Positions 1 to 12,509 of a stretch of 64,000 nucleotides of DNA are shown piece after piece. Every line of letters starts with the position of its first letter. Position 1 is the first letter of the stretch. Below the pieces are notes generated by a model. The model saw nothing but the letters and a program-made list of their open reading frames with translations. It had not been told where the DNA came from and did no database searches. Both the position numbers and the translations under genes were made by a program. Source of the DNA: Galeruca laticollis (Eukaryota > Arthropoda > Insecta > Coleoptera > Chrysomelidae); assembly GCA_963921935.1 (NCBI GenBank), contig OY998180.1, forward strand, positions 115,008,890 to 115,072,889, written 5' to 3'.

Positions 1-49
1 TAAGTATAATATAACATAAAAAAATAAACGGTTCTAAAGATTAAAACGA

Positions 50-715
50 ACTTTTCCACAATTCGGAGGCTGTATAGTGCTAAAGTACCGAAATTTCTCC
101 GAAAATGACTGAAAATGTTGTATATCTGGATTTATAGGACCAGTTGTACTGGCTCCGGTAGGCTTAAAGTCACTTGTACACACTCCGGAGACTGTATCGT
201 GTTTACAAACCGAAATTTCTCCAAAAATGACCAAAAGTGTAGTAAATCTGGACTTATAGGATCCGTTTTACTAGCTCTGGTGAGCTGAATATCAATAGTG
301 TCCATCTGTGAGACGCCATCATATGTAATCATGAAATTAGTCACTTGATTACACTCCGAAGGCTGTATCGTGCTAACCATTTGAAATTTCTCCAAAAATG
401 TAGTATATCTGGATTTGTAGGACCCGTTATACTGGCTCTGCTGAGCCGTGAATCAATACAGTTCATCTGGGAGACGCTCGAAACAATATTCAATCATAAA
501 ATTGGTCTCTTGTTTATACTCCGGAGGTAGTGTCGAGCTAACAAAGGAAAATTTCTCCAATAATGACCAAAAATGTGGTACTTCAGGTACCATATCACCT
601 GTTATAATGGCTCTATTGAGCTGAAAATCAATAAGGTTCATCTGTGAAATGCCTTGAACAATAACCAATCATAGAATTGACGACTTGAAACACTCTGGAG
701 GCTGTATTTTGCTAA
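50..715. repeat. Left subterminal repeat array (~165-bp units)
   Basis: A degenerate unit recurs with its anchor motif (variants of CTCCGGAGGCTGTATCGTGC) near 62, 185, 350, 518 and 692. Each anchor is followed by a conserved GAAATTTCTCC-like block and later by a TCATCTGTGAGACGCC-like block. Spacing is about 165-175 bases after a shorter first unit. Short open frames here are by-products of the repetition and not genes. Confidence 0.8.
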
Positions 716-1139
716 TAAGAAAATGTAAAAAAGGTGGCCGACGACAAACACACAGGATTTAACTCTGAAAAAAATACAAAAGCTCACTTTGTTTGGGGTA
801 AACCAATACTTTTCTCGCTTAAATTTGCTCTGGTTATTGTGCCGTCGTTCTGGATTGATGGTACTGTGGGCAACTTGTTAGAATATGGCTGGAAGTAAGT
901 TGTATATCACAGGCAACGGTAGTTGCCGAGTGACGCAAGTAGACCCCCACAAAAACCACCACACCGAAAAACCCAATATAAACTGTCTACGGCATGTAAA
1001 TGTCAAACCATGAAAAGTCACTCTATATAATACAGTAAATTTTTTCTCATAGAAAATGTCAATGTTGAAATGGCCGCCCCATCCATCTTCCAGAATTAGG
1101 CCTTCTTCTACATCTATTGTAATATTTGGAGTATTTTCC

Positions 1140-2546
1140 TTGTTCTGAGATAACCCCGAGTTCTCATACATTTTGTACCAGATTTCATACAAACTTCTAT
1201 CTTTAATTTCAACTGTCCAGTTTGCACCCTTCAGTTCATAGCATTTATTAAAAAATCTGGCTGAAAATATGTTTCGAGATATCGCAAATGACTCACTTTT
1301 TTAGCATCTACCGCTTCATTTGTTTTGTTTAACTCATTGTTATCTTCGTTGAGAAGTTTGTGATAGTCGATATTATTAGCATCAAAAGGGAAAAGACCAC
1401 ATGCCTTGAAGGCGTTTTTGAAAATATGTTCTAAATTTGAGATTGATTTCACAGCATTTTGAAGAACATGAGCAAAGGTGTCTTTGCTTAAATGTTTATA
1501 ATTATTTTGTGTTTTGAAATTTTGAACTTCACTTTTCCATTTCATTTTTAAAGATTTGAACAAGCCCACGTCCAGAGGCTGCAGACTATGTGTGGAATTT
1601 GGTAACAAGCTTATTACGACTATTTGTTTTTCTCTTCAAAACTCTGTCAAAGGTAAAGTGACATGTGATTTGTGCCCATCCAAGTATAATACTACTGGAA
1701 ACTGAATTTTTTCAGATAAAAGTCATGGGTAAAATATGTTAGTTATGAATTCCATCCACTGGTTGACTTCCCAATCCCCCAACCTTTAGGCACTTGTGAT
1801 ACTATATGCTTTGGTATCCTTTCGTATGGGTACATCACCATGGGTGGAGCTAGTTGACCAGCAGCATTACCAGTTATAAGAACAGTCAGGTACTCTTTGT
1901 CATCACTTGATCTATCATGAAGTGACTTACACCCTTTCTTAGCAAGTGTCTTACGGCCTTTTCGCGAAAGAAGAAAAGCAGACTCATCCGTGTTAAATAT
2001 TCTTTTTGGATCAGAAATATTAATATCAGATGAAACAAAGTAATCTTCAATTTCTTTATGCCAGTTTCTGATTTTAGTTTCAGTTATGGCTGCTCGAGAA
2101 TCGCATAAGTTTTGTGCTATTCTTTCACTGATTTCAGGATGCCTTTTAATAAATAATTCATACCAGTGACGGCCCGGTCTTCCATGTGTAAAATTGTTTG
2201 GGCGTTTTAACTTTTTTACGAGAAGACACATACTGTCAAGCAATTGACCTTTGGTTACAGGAAAACCCTTGCGCCCCATGTTAATGATCCATTGCACTAA
2301 TAGATTTTCTTCCTTATCAGTTAATACTGAAGAAGCTTCACTACGAAATTCTTCTGGATAAGTGCCTTGAATCTTCCCAATAAGCGTAGTTCTTGGAACG
2401 TTATATTGTTTCGATGCAGCTAAACAAGGCATGCCACTTTTGATGGCATCTAAAGCTCGCCTCAAATCATCTCTGCTATATTTGAAGTTTTTTTTCGTCG
2501 ACGTCCTGTAAATAAAGCAAAGAATGTAACAATAAATAGTTATCAA
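1140..2546 (-). pseudogene. pogo/Tigger-like transposase, broken
   Basis: Reading leftward from 2,546 there is an N-terminal Psq-type helix-turn-helix (RRALDAIKSGMPCLAASKQY), a CENP-B-like region (WYELFIKRHPEISERIAQN), and a DDE_1 domain with the first catalytic Asp in NTDESAF. The second Asp motif (LDGHKSH, near 1,665-1,698) and the LQPLDVG block (near 1,570) are in another frame. The C-terminal tail (SLYEIWYKMYENSG, near 1,190) is in a further frame. I see a frameshift near 1,755, two TGA codons (near 1,730 and 1,640) and another shift near 1,230. A TTTATTTACAG acceptor at about 2,506 suggests a lost or distant first exon. Such proteins cut and paste the element at TA sites; this copy cannot make a full protein. 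Confidence 0.9.
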
Positions 2547-3239
2547 TGATGATTATTTTAATTTTAATTTTAAAATAACAGAGGATACCCGTTTCCATAA
2601 ACTGAACATAATTCAGACAGTTGAAGCACTAAACTCCGTCGGAATTTGGATACGACCTCTAAAATGTGCTTTTCTATATAAAACGGTATCTACTGAGGTT
2701 ATTTTATGAGGAAAGAACGGAATAGTATCATATCAACCATATATCACATGCACACAAATCCGACACTCAGTGTCTGATTTACGGAAAATACAAATTTGCT
2801 TGTACCTAATCCCGACACCATAAAAATTATAAAATTCTGTAGTCTTACTAATAGCAAACCTTGTTAAAATGCAAATTTAAAACTTTAATAACCAACTTCA
2901 AAGAAGTTCATTTCAATGTGCTCAATTAGTGGTCTCATGTGGTTAAGACTATATAACAGCTAAAATCTGCTTACCTTATTAGAAATACGTTGCAAATGAA
3001 CACCTTTCCAGCACCATCAACTTTTCAGGTTATGCATTGACCGTTAAGTGTCGATAACATAGGAAATTAATCATGACTGGAATAGTTTATGTTGAATTTT
3101 ATCAACAGATGTTCTAAAGTATATTTGGAAGTTGTAAATTTCTTATTTTAGCTGAATCAACTGAAATATGACTGAATATAGGACAGTGTCTGAATTTGGG
3201 TCTTTTACCTTTACAATTTTCGGTCATTTTTGAAGAAAT

Positions 3240-3505
3240 TTCACTTAGGTAGCACGTTACAACCTTCGGAATGTAAGCAAGTGACCAATTTTGTAATTGG
3301 ATATCATTAATGACGTTTCACAGATGAACACAATTGATTTTCATCTCACCAGAGACAGTAAAACGGGTCCGATAACTTCTGATATACCACATTTTGAGTC
3401 ATTTTTGGAAAAACTTCAGTATCTTAGCAAGATGCAGCCTCCGGATTGCGGAAAAGTTAGTTTTAATGTTTAAAACCGTTTATTTTTTTATATTATATTG
3501 AACTT
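3240..3505. repeat. Right subterminal repeats, inverted relative to the left array
   Basis: Two copies of the same unit, reverse complemented, with anchors near 3,270 and 3,440. They end in the A/T-rich terminal inverted repeat around 3,470-3,505. The right array has fewer units than the left, so the terminal structure is asymmetric. Confidence 0.75.
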
Positions 3506-4130
3506 CCGCTAATAACTAAAAAAAAAATAACTAACTTAGGATTCATGTTAATACGTTTAACAAGGAAAAAAAATTGAAGAATCACTAGAAATCCTCCAAT
3601 ATACATATTTTGAAGTAGTTCCATCTTAACTACCCGTAAAATAATCCCCAAAAGTTACTTTGCAGCCCTTTCTCCTTGCCGTTGAAATTTATATCTTTCC
3701 GCTCCTACCTACACTGAGTTTTAATAAAAATCAAATTAAACTCGAGCTTTAACTCGGACTCGAGCCTCGGGACATATAAGCCGAAATAAATTCAGACAGA
3801 CTATGAGATTGCCTATTATCGAGCCAGTTGTCAGGATTGAACACAAAAAATGAGCAGACATCTGGATTCTACATAAAAATGTACTGAATACGGTAAGGGT
3901 ATTGAACGAGAACAATAAATTTATCCATTTCATATTTAGGCAGCCTACGAGTAAACATCGATTATCGGTCGTCTAAACAATACATTTACCAGTTACGAGT
4001 TTTTATTCCTTTTTACGGTGTTGTGAAAAAGTTAATGACTATATAATGTGAGATTCTACATCTTTTGTGAATGAACTTACAAAAATACATTTATAAACAG
4101 TTAATTTCATCAACTGAAGAACCTAGTTTT
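3506..4130. other. No gene seen; flank between two elements
   Basis: AT-rich sequence without a convincing open frame or repeat. It separates the pogo-like element from the presumed 5' end of the LINE. Confidence 0.6.
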
Positions 4131-4248
4131 CACCAGTGGCGGACCATTAACACAGGTAACTGTTATTTCCTTTCATTCCCAAGAGTCCATCTAGGACTCT
4201 TGTCCTATTACTCTGTAGAGGTTTTGGTATCCAGGACCTCTTACAAAA

Positions 4249-5689
4249 ATGGATCAAACTGAAACACAACCTCAACCATCCTCATCTATAACACTAAATA
4301 CTCCCACTATTACAAAATCTTACGTAGCCGCAGCTCAAACAAACCCCCCCCCCGCCAACTTTTCCTAAAAGAGAACAGGCAATTGTTATGCATACTATCC
4401 CCGATACAGCTCTTTTTGAATACATAAAAGCTATTGGTGAAATCGTCAATCCAAAAAATGTTACCTTTGCTTCTAAAATATCGAACAACCGTGTGTGCAT
4501 TTATTTAAGTTCCACATCTATCGTCGATAAATTACTCAAAACACACGATAGCATATCTGTGAAATCAACTATTATCCCTATACGTAGACTTATTACACCA
4601 GCCAAACGAATACTGATATCTAACGTATCCCCTACTATACCACATTCTATCATTGAAAAATCACTCGAAAACATAGGCCTTCAATTAGCCTCCCCTGTCT
4701 CATTTTTGAAATGTGGTGTACCAGATGACAACTATGCACACATTATGAGTTTCCGAAGAATGACTTTTGTTTTACCAGATTCAGATAATTTTTCCTTGCA
4801 AACGTCTCTCTTAATAACACATGATAATACTCCTTATAGAATTTTCATCTCCACTGACAAACTGGAATGTTTTCTGTGCAAAGAACCCGGCCATACTGCC
4901 GAGGCTTGTATTAATCCTCCCAGTAATCCTATCCAAAATCCATCACTGAATACAAACGATTCACTCCCAATGTCTTCCCCCGTAATCCTATCTGAAATTT
5001 CAACTCCCATTGTTGATCAAACTAATACAAAATCAACAGACCCAGGACAACTCCCCAATCTCGACTGTTCAACTCATGGTCAAAAAAGAGTTCTATCCTC
5101 GGCCAGCAACACGGAAACTCCTTCCCAACTTTCCCCCTCTTCAACCCCCACAGAAAACCAAATGCCTCCACCATCATTTACATTATCCCGAAATACACCT
5201 AAGCCTACTATGAAAAAACCTAAAACATCTCCCAAAGAAGATTCTAAACTGTCAGCCAGTGTCAATACTGCAGTACACGAACTCTTTAAAAATAAACCGA
5301 CTGATCTCACTCTCACTCAAACCCAACTGACTGCCTTCTTAGAAAATTCATTTGGCAGCTCAGACCCATTCAACGAAGCTCTTTCCTTTACTCCAAATAT
5401 TCAAGGACTTCTAAACGATTTATCTCTCCTACGCTCCAAAACCAAAGAACGATCCCTTAAAAATCGAATCTCGAGAATTCAAAACAAAATAAAACATCAA
5501 CTTAATGCTGAAGATACATCCGATGATAAAAGCAGCTGTACATCTGAAAATCCAACTGATGATGAGCTAAATATAACATCAGTACCAACACGACCAACAA
5601 TCAACATAAGTACACACAATTTCTCGCAAAGCATTCTTTTTCTATTTTTAAATATCATTAACCTTCAAGATAATACAATGGAATTGTGA
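4249..5689 (+). pseudogene. LINE ORF1 (RNA-binding, gag-like), frameshifted in a C-run
   Basis: The likely start is the ATG at 4,249 (MDQTETQPQPSSS), which runs in frame to a run of ten C at 4,344-4,353. After that run the long frame is shifted by one base and continues to 5,689. The protein has a Ser/Pro/Thr-rich N-terminus, a conserved block (FASKISNNRVCIYL, near 4,465-4,505), a CCHC zinc knuckle CFLCKEPGHTAEAC (about 4,869-4,910), then a low-complexity Ser/Thr/Pro region with basic patches. It would coat LINE RNA in the ribonucleoprotein. Its end overlaps the ORF2 frame by ~38 bases. The homopolymer slip is the only break I see in ORF1. Confidence 0.85.
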
Positions 5690-8600
5690 CGGTTTCTTTC
5701 CACGTCTGGAAAGAATCCAACAACTTATATCCGAGCAAAACATCCAAATACTATGCCTCCAAGAAACAAACTCAAAAGTCTCTAAACTCCCACAATTAAA
5801 AAATTTTGAAGGCTATCACTACATACGCGAAAACTGCAATAGAGCTAGTGGTGGTACATCTATATTCACCTCTAACGAACTATTCTCATCGCTTTTGCCT
5901 CTTACCACCGATCTTGAAGCTATAGCAGTAACTATTTGGTGCCCAAATAAACTAACTGTCTGTAGCATATATATTCCACCTAACTATTCGCTTACAGAAG
6001 TGGAATTAGTAAACCTCATAATCCAACTCCCTCATCCATACATTCTAGTAGGCGACTTTAATGCTCATAATAACCTATGGGGATCTAATTCAACATCTGG
6101 CAGAGAAAGAACCATCGAGAATGTAATAAATTGCTCTAGCTCATGCCTACTAAACACAGGATCCAATACTCACCTCAATATTTCTTCTGGGTCTTTCTCT
6201 GCTATCGACCTAAGCCTCTGTGACCCTAAGTCGGCCCCTTTACTAACTTGGCACGTTGAAGATGATCTGTATGACAGCAATCATTTTCCTATAGTCATTT
6301 CTTCCGATGAACCTCCTAACCAACGAATTTCAACAAGAACATATTGGCAACTAAACAGCGCTAATTGGGACAGTTATATGTCTCAAACAGAAACTACATT
6401 ATCCTCCCTTATTCTATCTGAAAATATGGATAATAACATACTGCTCTTCACAACATGCATTATATCAGCTGCTGAGACCCACATAGGTAAAACTAAACAT
6501 TCCTACAGACACAAAACTGTTCCCTGGTGGAATCCTTCCTGTAAAAGTGCGGTAGAACAGCAAAAATTGACACTAAAACTGTATCGACAGAACAGAACAC
6601 CCGAGAATTTGATTAAGCTCAAGAGAGCCAGAGCAAAAACAAAATATATTATAAAGCAGAGTAAAAAATCCTCCTGGAAAAGCTACATTTCATCCATAAA
6701 TGAAAGCACTCCTCCAAATCGTGTTTGGAAAAAAATTAAGAGTATTCAAGGGAATATACCAATAGTAAAATACCAAATCTCATATATAATGGAAATATAA
6801 TAAATAATAACCAAGAAATAGCTGAAATTATGGCCAAACATTACAAAGCTAAATTCCGTAGTAAAATTTCCCCGACCCCTGCAAAAACTATGTCACCAGG
6901 CCCTTTTCTAATCAAACTTGACGTAGATTCCCTCAATATACCCTTCTCTCCACAAGAACTTACTACTGCATTAAAATCCTGCAAAAAAATGCAGCTGGGC
7001 CTGATGACCTGCCCTACATTTTTCTCCAAAATCTCGATACCTTAGGACAACTAAAACTTCTGGAACTATTCAACCTAATCTGGTCCTCCAAAAAATTTCC
7101 ATCCCAATGGCGATTATCCATTATAATACCTATTAAAAAACCTGACCAAGCACCTACCTCACCTAAGTCCTATAGACCCATCTCACTAACATGCACTATG
7201 TGTAAAATTATGGAAAAAATGATTAACAAGCGACTTGTTTGGTACCTAGATAAATACAAGATTATATCGAAAGAACAATCTGGATTCCGACGAAATCGAT
7301 CAACTCGAGATAATTTGGTTATGCTTCATACACACATTGCTACAGCTATAAATAAAAAACAAGAAATCATACTCGCCTCATTTGATATAGAAAGTGCATT
7401 CGACAACATAAATAGGCAGATAATACTCAATAAATTAATGCCTTACAATATCAATGGAAACATGTTTAAATTCATTGAAAACTTTCTATCTCTTAGGTTC
7501 TTTAGAGTAAGTCTTAACGGTATTCTTTCAACAACGTACACCCAAACAGATGGAGTACCTCAAGGCTCTGTGCTAAGCCCCACTTTATTTAACCTTGTTA
7601 CAAATGACCTCTGCTCCTACTTCACTGCTCCCATCAAACATGCAATGTACGCCGACGACCTAGTGATTTATTGTCACGGGCAATCAATGATCACTACTTC
7701 TTCCCTCATTCAAACTGCAGTAAATACTCTACAAAACAAAACAAGCCAACTGGGATTAAGATTATCCCCGACAAAATCCAAAATCATCAGATTTAGTAAA
7801 CATTCATTACCCCCCGTACCCAACATTTCAATCAACAACATCCCTCTCCCAGTAGTCAATCATTGCAAAATCCTGGGTGTGGTATTCGATACCCGTCTCT
7901 CATGGAAACAACACATCCTCGAAATAAAAAAGGAAGGTTGTAGAAGACTGAATCTCATTAAAACGCTCTCTAATTATCACTGGGGTGCTGATGAAAACTC
8001 TCTCCTAAAAGTGTACAGATCACTAATTCGACCGAAGCTTGATTACGGCTGCCTCATATACACTTCTGCGTCCAAATCACAAATAAATCTTCTGAATTCT
8101 GTGCAAAATACAGCCCTCCGCCTATGTCTTGGAGCGTTCCGCTCCAGTCCGTCAGAAAGCCTTAATTGTGAAGCGAATGAACCTCCTTTGTGGATAAGGC
8201 GCCAGCAACTACTACTAAATTACGCAGTTTCTGTATCTTCCGATCCATCTAACCCCGTATATAACCTATTAATACCAACCAATCACAACATATCCAATAT
8301 GTCACCAACTCCTACAATAAAAACCATACCGTTGATTATAGAATCAATGCCTTTTAAAGTCGATTTCTCACAAACAACTCCAATATCTCTCTCTTTAATC
8401 CCCCCTTGGACAAAAAACATTCCACAAATCAACACATCCCTTACCAAATTAAAAAAAAACGAAACCCCCAATGCTTTAATTAAAAAATGATTTCTAGAGA
8501 TAATAAACAGAAATCAACAAGACTTGATATTGTACACTGATGCATCAAAAAATGAGACAGGAGTGGGTTGTGCTGTTACAACTTCCGAATCCCCTATATA

Positions 8601-9333
8601 GTCATCCACTATATCCTCATTCTGTAGTATACACACCGGAGAATTATTCAGTATCCTACAAGCATTCAAGCACATATCCTTTCCTCACAAGAACGTTTGT
8701 ATATGCACTGATTCTCTTGCATCAATTAACTCCATTAAACATATTTTCACCGAACATTCTCTTGTACAAAATATACACGACACCTACCAATCAATCACTT
8801 CCCAAAACATAACAGTTACCATCTTATGGATACCATCCCATATTGGTATTGAGGGCAATGAACTGGCCGATCAGCTAGCTAAAAACACCACAACACCTAT
8901 CAACACCGATAACACTATACAAACGGCAAAAGATCTTAAGCAATTCATCAAACACAAATTCAAAAGCCTGTGGCAACAACATTGGGATTCCATCAATTCA
9001 AGCCTACACAACATCCAGCCTTCAATAAATCACCCATATCTCACCGAACCTTCTAAACTTTTGAGACAAAACTTAGCAGTGATGAGAAGACTACGAATTG
9101 GACACACCAGACTTACCCACGGTCACCTGATGTCCCGTAGCAACCCTCCATTTTGTCAAAAATGTCAATGGAGCATCACAATCAAACACATTCTCACTGA
9201 ATGTCAACAATACCTAATAGAAAGACAGCAGCTCCACCTTAATTCCAACATAGAAGAATTATTGAGTAACCCTAACGAAGCAATTACAGTACTGCAGTTC
9301 CTAAAAAATGTACAACTTTACCACAAAATTTAA
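5652..9333 (+). pseudogene. LINE ORF2: endonuclease, reverse transcriptase, RNase H; four breaks
   Basis: The endonuclease begins with QWNCDGFFPRLERIQ (about 5,676) and includes LVGDFNAHNNLWGS (6,050) and DSNHFPIV (6,270). The reverse transcriptase shows SFDIESAFDN (7,380), GVPQGSVLSPTLFN (7,550) and the catalytic YADDLV (7,648). RNase H begins with LYTDAS (8,530), then ICTDSLASI (8,700) and GNELADQLAK (8,850). The C-terminal Cys/His block CQKCQWSITIKHILTEC is at 9,154-9,203. Breaks: frameshifts near 6,765 and 6,990, a TGA at 8,488 and a TAG at 8,599. No ATG is visible at the start of the frame, so translation by re-initiation after ORF1 is possible. Its role would be target-primed reverse transcription. 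Confidence 0.9.
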
Positions 9334-9445
9334 CTCAATGTACTATATATTTATATATTAACATTAATATGTTCTCCTATTATTAATTAACTGTACCTGT
9401 GTGAGTGGCCATTGTAGCCGAACACGTTAAATAAAGAAAAAAAAA

Positions 9446-10376
9446 GAATTTATGACCCGAACTGTACTCATATATAATCTGTTGTGTTTATTAAAATATA
9501 AACGTCGACCCGAGCTTATAATTTGAACTTAATACCCAGAATTAACAGCGAATGAAACTGTGATATTATGAATGTCCTCGTTGTTGTTTGCAGCAGCAGG
9601 GATAAAGCTGTCAGTAGCATATTTTAAAGGCTACTAGCATTTGTCTTTAACAAGGGAAAACAAAAGAAAATATCACGAAGAAGTAAAACTGAACGTTACA
9701 ACTTCAAGTAGTTGTGGGATTAGATAAAGAATTTGGAAGAATAACATACAGGGAGTGTCAAAATTGACGTCTGTTCTTATCGAATTTGACTGTTACCAAA
9801 GACTACAGAACAAAATATAAGGCCTATCACTCGAACGATTCGGCCGATCAAAAGAGCAAAACCGCTGGTGATTGCTGGCAGGTAACCGAAAGCGAATCGT
9901 TTACAGTTTATCCAGTCTGTCGGCGAAGGTCTTTAGCGTGAGTTGTTTGTCGAGCCATACCGGTAGACATCTTCTAATACAATTTTTACTTGATAAATTC
10001 CTCAACTGTCTACAATAGTGTGTAGGAGCACCATCAGTATATGAATCATTGCTCATAGGTCTACAGTTAGGATTTAGGTACAAATATTTGATATTCCCCT
10101 ATAGTTGTCTTCTCACATTGTTCTGATTATAACTATTACATAGTTTTTATTTGTTCATCCTAACTTATTTCTCTTTTATTTTTAACTACATATTCTCGAC
10201 AAACGGGTTTTAGAAATTTTCCTATTCCTTAACAATAGTCTAATCTAATCAAATTATATTATCTCATAAAAAAAGATGAAAGTCAATTAGAGAAACACTC
10301 ATAACGAATAGAAAAATATGGAAGACTTTTGCCAGTATGGGGACCCTCGATGACTAAACTTTTTTTTCTACACGGG
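9446..10376. other. No supported gene; AT-rich spacer
   Basis: A 60-residue frame at 9,901-10,083 (minus) contains DGAPTHY, which weakly recalls a mariner motif, but the rest does not match. No repeat boundaries are evident. Confidence 0.4.
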
Positions 10377-10929
10377 GATATTTGATGCCTACACGTTTTC
10401 AATATAACTATTTACTTTGTATTCTTTAAATGAATCCTGTTCTAGGAAATTTATAGCGTGCAATATGTGGAGAAAAGTCCTTTTTTCTACGGATGCTATA
10501 GAAGGTTCCAGGTTCCACTTTTCTGATCGCTTCCATACGTTAAAAACAGAGAATTTCTCACGCAGTAAGATATATCCGCTATCATAATGAGAAATAATTT
10601 CTCTCTGTTATTATGATAACCCAAGTCAACCGCGAATTGTTACATATCAAACTGATACGCCACGCTACGAAAACAATTACCGGCGTTTCCATAACAACAC
10701 GACCAAAACACTGCACAATTATTATTGCTGTCAACTTTCCAACCAAGAATAGTGTGATTGTTGTTTTTTATACTAAAATAGTTCAGATTTATTAAATATT
10801 GATTATAATGGAATACGAAGATTTAGAGAAAATACACGTCCTGATATTGTTCAATAAGCATCCGACATTTGTAATAATTTGCAACCAAGGACATCAAGAT
10901 AAAAATATGATATCGCTTTCAGTAACTTT

Positions 10930-12509
10930 ATGGTCTGGAGATTGCAGGCCAAGGTGAATTATTTTTCTGAAAATACTTTGATAGTTTATTTTGAAGAGTT
11001 ATCAAGAAAACTAAAACCATCAATATTATGGTCCCAGTACTCGATGCTGATGAGTACCATAATTATTAAAAACTGTGTTGATACATCAAAATACACAATA
11101 ATACGCGCACTTTTTTAATCGAAAATAGGAAAAATATGTTCCAAACAGTCAAAAATCTTAACTCCTGAAGAAATTTAAAAATTTCTAGAAGATGTACCTG
11201 ATGAAAAGTATTTGTGGCAAATGTATGTTGAAAAAGATCTTACGGAAGATTGCATTTTTGTTTTAATTTGAGGCTATTTTATAAAATATTTATGAACAAT
11301 CTGCATTTAAAACCTATGGAATATTTCACTTCGCCACCATTGCACCTTTATACTTCAAATAATGGCAAAAAATATTTTAAAAATAAGTTTTTGTGAATGT
11401 ATTTTTTATTTTGTTCTGAATAAAAATATGGTTTCTAAATTATTGGACTTTTATTGCAATAACTTCTTCTTAAGGCAGATACCAACTGCTGAAATTAGAC
11501 ATTCTTCAATATTTTTGGGTGTTTTTTTTTATTAAACTTAAGGCTGGCGACACACCAAGTTTTTGATTTATCGGTGGGATGTCAGCCTGTGGCCAGTACA
11601 TCATACTGAAATTGCAAATACCTTGAATGACTGTTATCCACTCTTGATGTCAGAGGATTGTGCTTTGGAAATAAAAAGAACGACCAATAATCCAACCCAT
11701 TTTTCTGTTCAGTTACAGGAACAGACCTTTTTTTCAAAACTACAAATCTTTCAAATCATTAGTTATACGTCTTTGGAGTATATGCATGGATGTTTTGAAA
11801 AAAATTAGCTGAACCACACATTTTATTAGGCTCATCACAACAAAACGTGATTGCAGACCTTTTATTTCAAAACTACAAATCTTTCAAATCATTAGTTATG
11901 AGTCTTTGAAGTAAGTGCATTGATATTTTAAAAACAATATGCTGAACCAAACATTTTATTAGGCTCATCACAATAAAATGTGAATGTTTCACATTGAATT
12001 GAATTTCAACTTCGCAGTTGATTCTAAAGGATCACGTATCAATAATGACCATGATCATGATTGTTTTGAAAACATCATATCAAATCAAAAAATGTCTTAT
12101 TGATTTTACTCTAAACAATAATGAAGCTATAATATATTTATTTTACTTTGATTCAAAAGTATTTTTGCAATTATTGAATCCGGAATTATATACAGGCTAT
12201 TATTTCCGAATGTCATCTGCAACTGTTTCAGTGAATGCGAAAGCAGATCTTTTAACTCTAAAACGCCATGGAGGTTGGAAATCAAGCAATGCTGCTGAAT
12301 CCTATATCAAAATGAAAATATCAAAAAGTGTAGTGGAATCGATTCAGCCCCCAGCGCCACTAGAATCTGAATACAACAATGCTATGGAATCTCAGTACGT
12401 ATCCCCATCAACGTCAACTTCTACCTCGGCTAACATTTCGAATTACCTAAAATGTGTTGAAGCGGAAACGAGCTACCCGGAATTACTTTCCAAAATTGTT
12501 CAAATGTAA
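10930..12509 (+). pseudogene. Crypton-like tyrosine recombinase, interrupted and mutated
   Basis: The N-terminal core-binding region is at 10,955-11,118 (ENTLIVYFEELSRKLKPSI, then LWSQYSML) and continues past a stop to LEDVPDEKYL near 11,185-11,215. The catalytic C-terminus is in the open frame 12,018-12,509: YYFRMSSATVSVNAKADLLT, then LKRHGGWKSSNAAESYI. In this family the motif is usually H-x-x-R; here the His position reads Tyr, while the Arg, the GGW and the presumed nucleophile Tyr (AESYI) remain. The middle catalytic part is missing and replaced by ~750 bases that include a tandem duplication. Family knowledge: these enzymes recombine DNA through a Tyr-linked intermediate. Confidence 0.75.
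11723..11985 (+). repeat. Tandem duplication, two ~131-bp copies
   Basis: The segment starting CAGACCTTTT at about 11,723 is repeated head-to-tail at about 11,854. Shared landmarks are CTACAAATCTTTCAAATCAT and TTTTATTAGGCTCATCACAA. The copies differ at roughly ten positions. It lies inside the disrupted recombinase. Confidence 0.85.

Larger units (their letters stand above)
1..3505 (-). mobile_element. pogo-like DNA transposon A
   Basis: The two ends are inverted copies of each other: the first ~100 bases match the reverse complement of about 3,411-3,505, and both contain an A-run followed by TAAACGGTT. The interior carries a pogo/Tigger-type transposase on the minus strand. The left end may continue before base 1, so no target duplication can be confirmed. 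About 650 bases with no coding (2,560-3,230) lie upstream of the transposase and probably hold its 5' exon and promoter. The family is assigned from the transposase; the terminal match is seen directly. Confidence 0.8.
4131..9445 (+). mobile_element. I/Nimb-like non-LTR retrotransposon (LINE), near full length
   Basis: A two-ORF LINE: 5' leader beginning near CAGTGGCGGACC (4,135), ORF1 with a zinc knuckle, ORF2 with APE-type endonuclease, reverse transcriptase and RNase H, a ~100-base 3' UTR, and a terminal AAATAAAG followed by an A-run at about 9,430-9,445. RNase H together with the C-terminal GHTRLTHGHLMSR block points to the I/Nimb group and not the Jockey group. I could not identify a flanking target-site duplication. 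Both ORFs carry a few breaks, so the copy is dead but not ancient. Confidence 0.88.

Noticed and set aside
878..1192. A separate 104-residue gene downstream of the pogo transposase
   Set aside because: Its first ~20 residues fit the transposase C-terminus in a shifted frame; the rest has no support, so only the tail was merged into the pseudogene.
9901..10083. Minus-strand frame with DGAPTHY, possibly mariner
   Set aside because: Only one short motif fits. The following residues lack the expected R-S-P-D-L block, and no termini or flanking TA were found.
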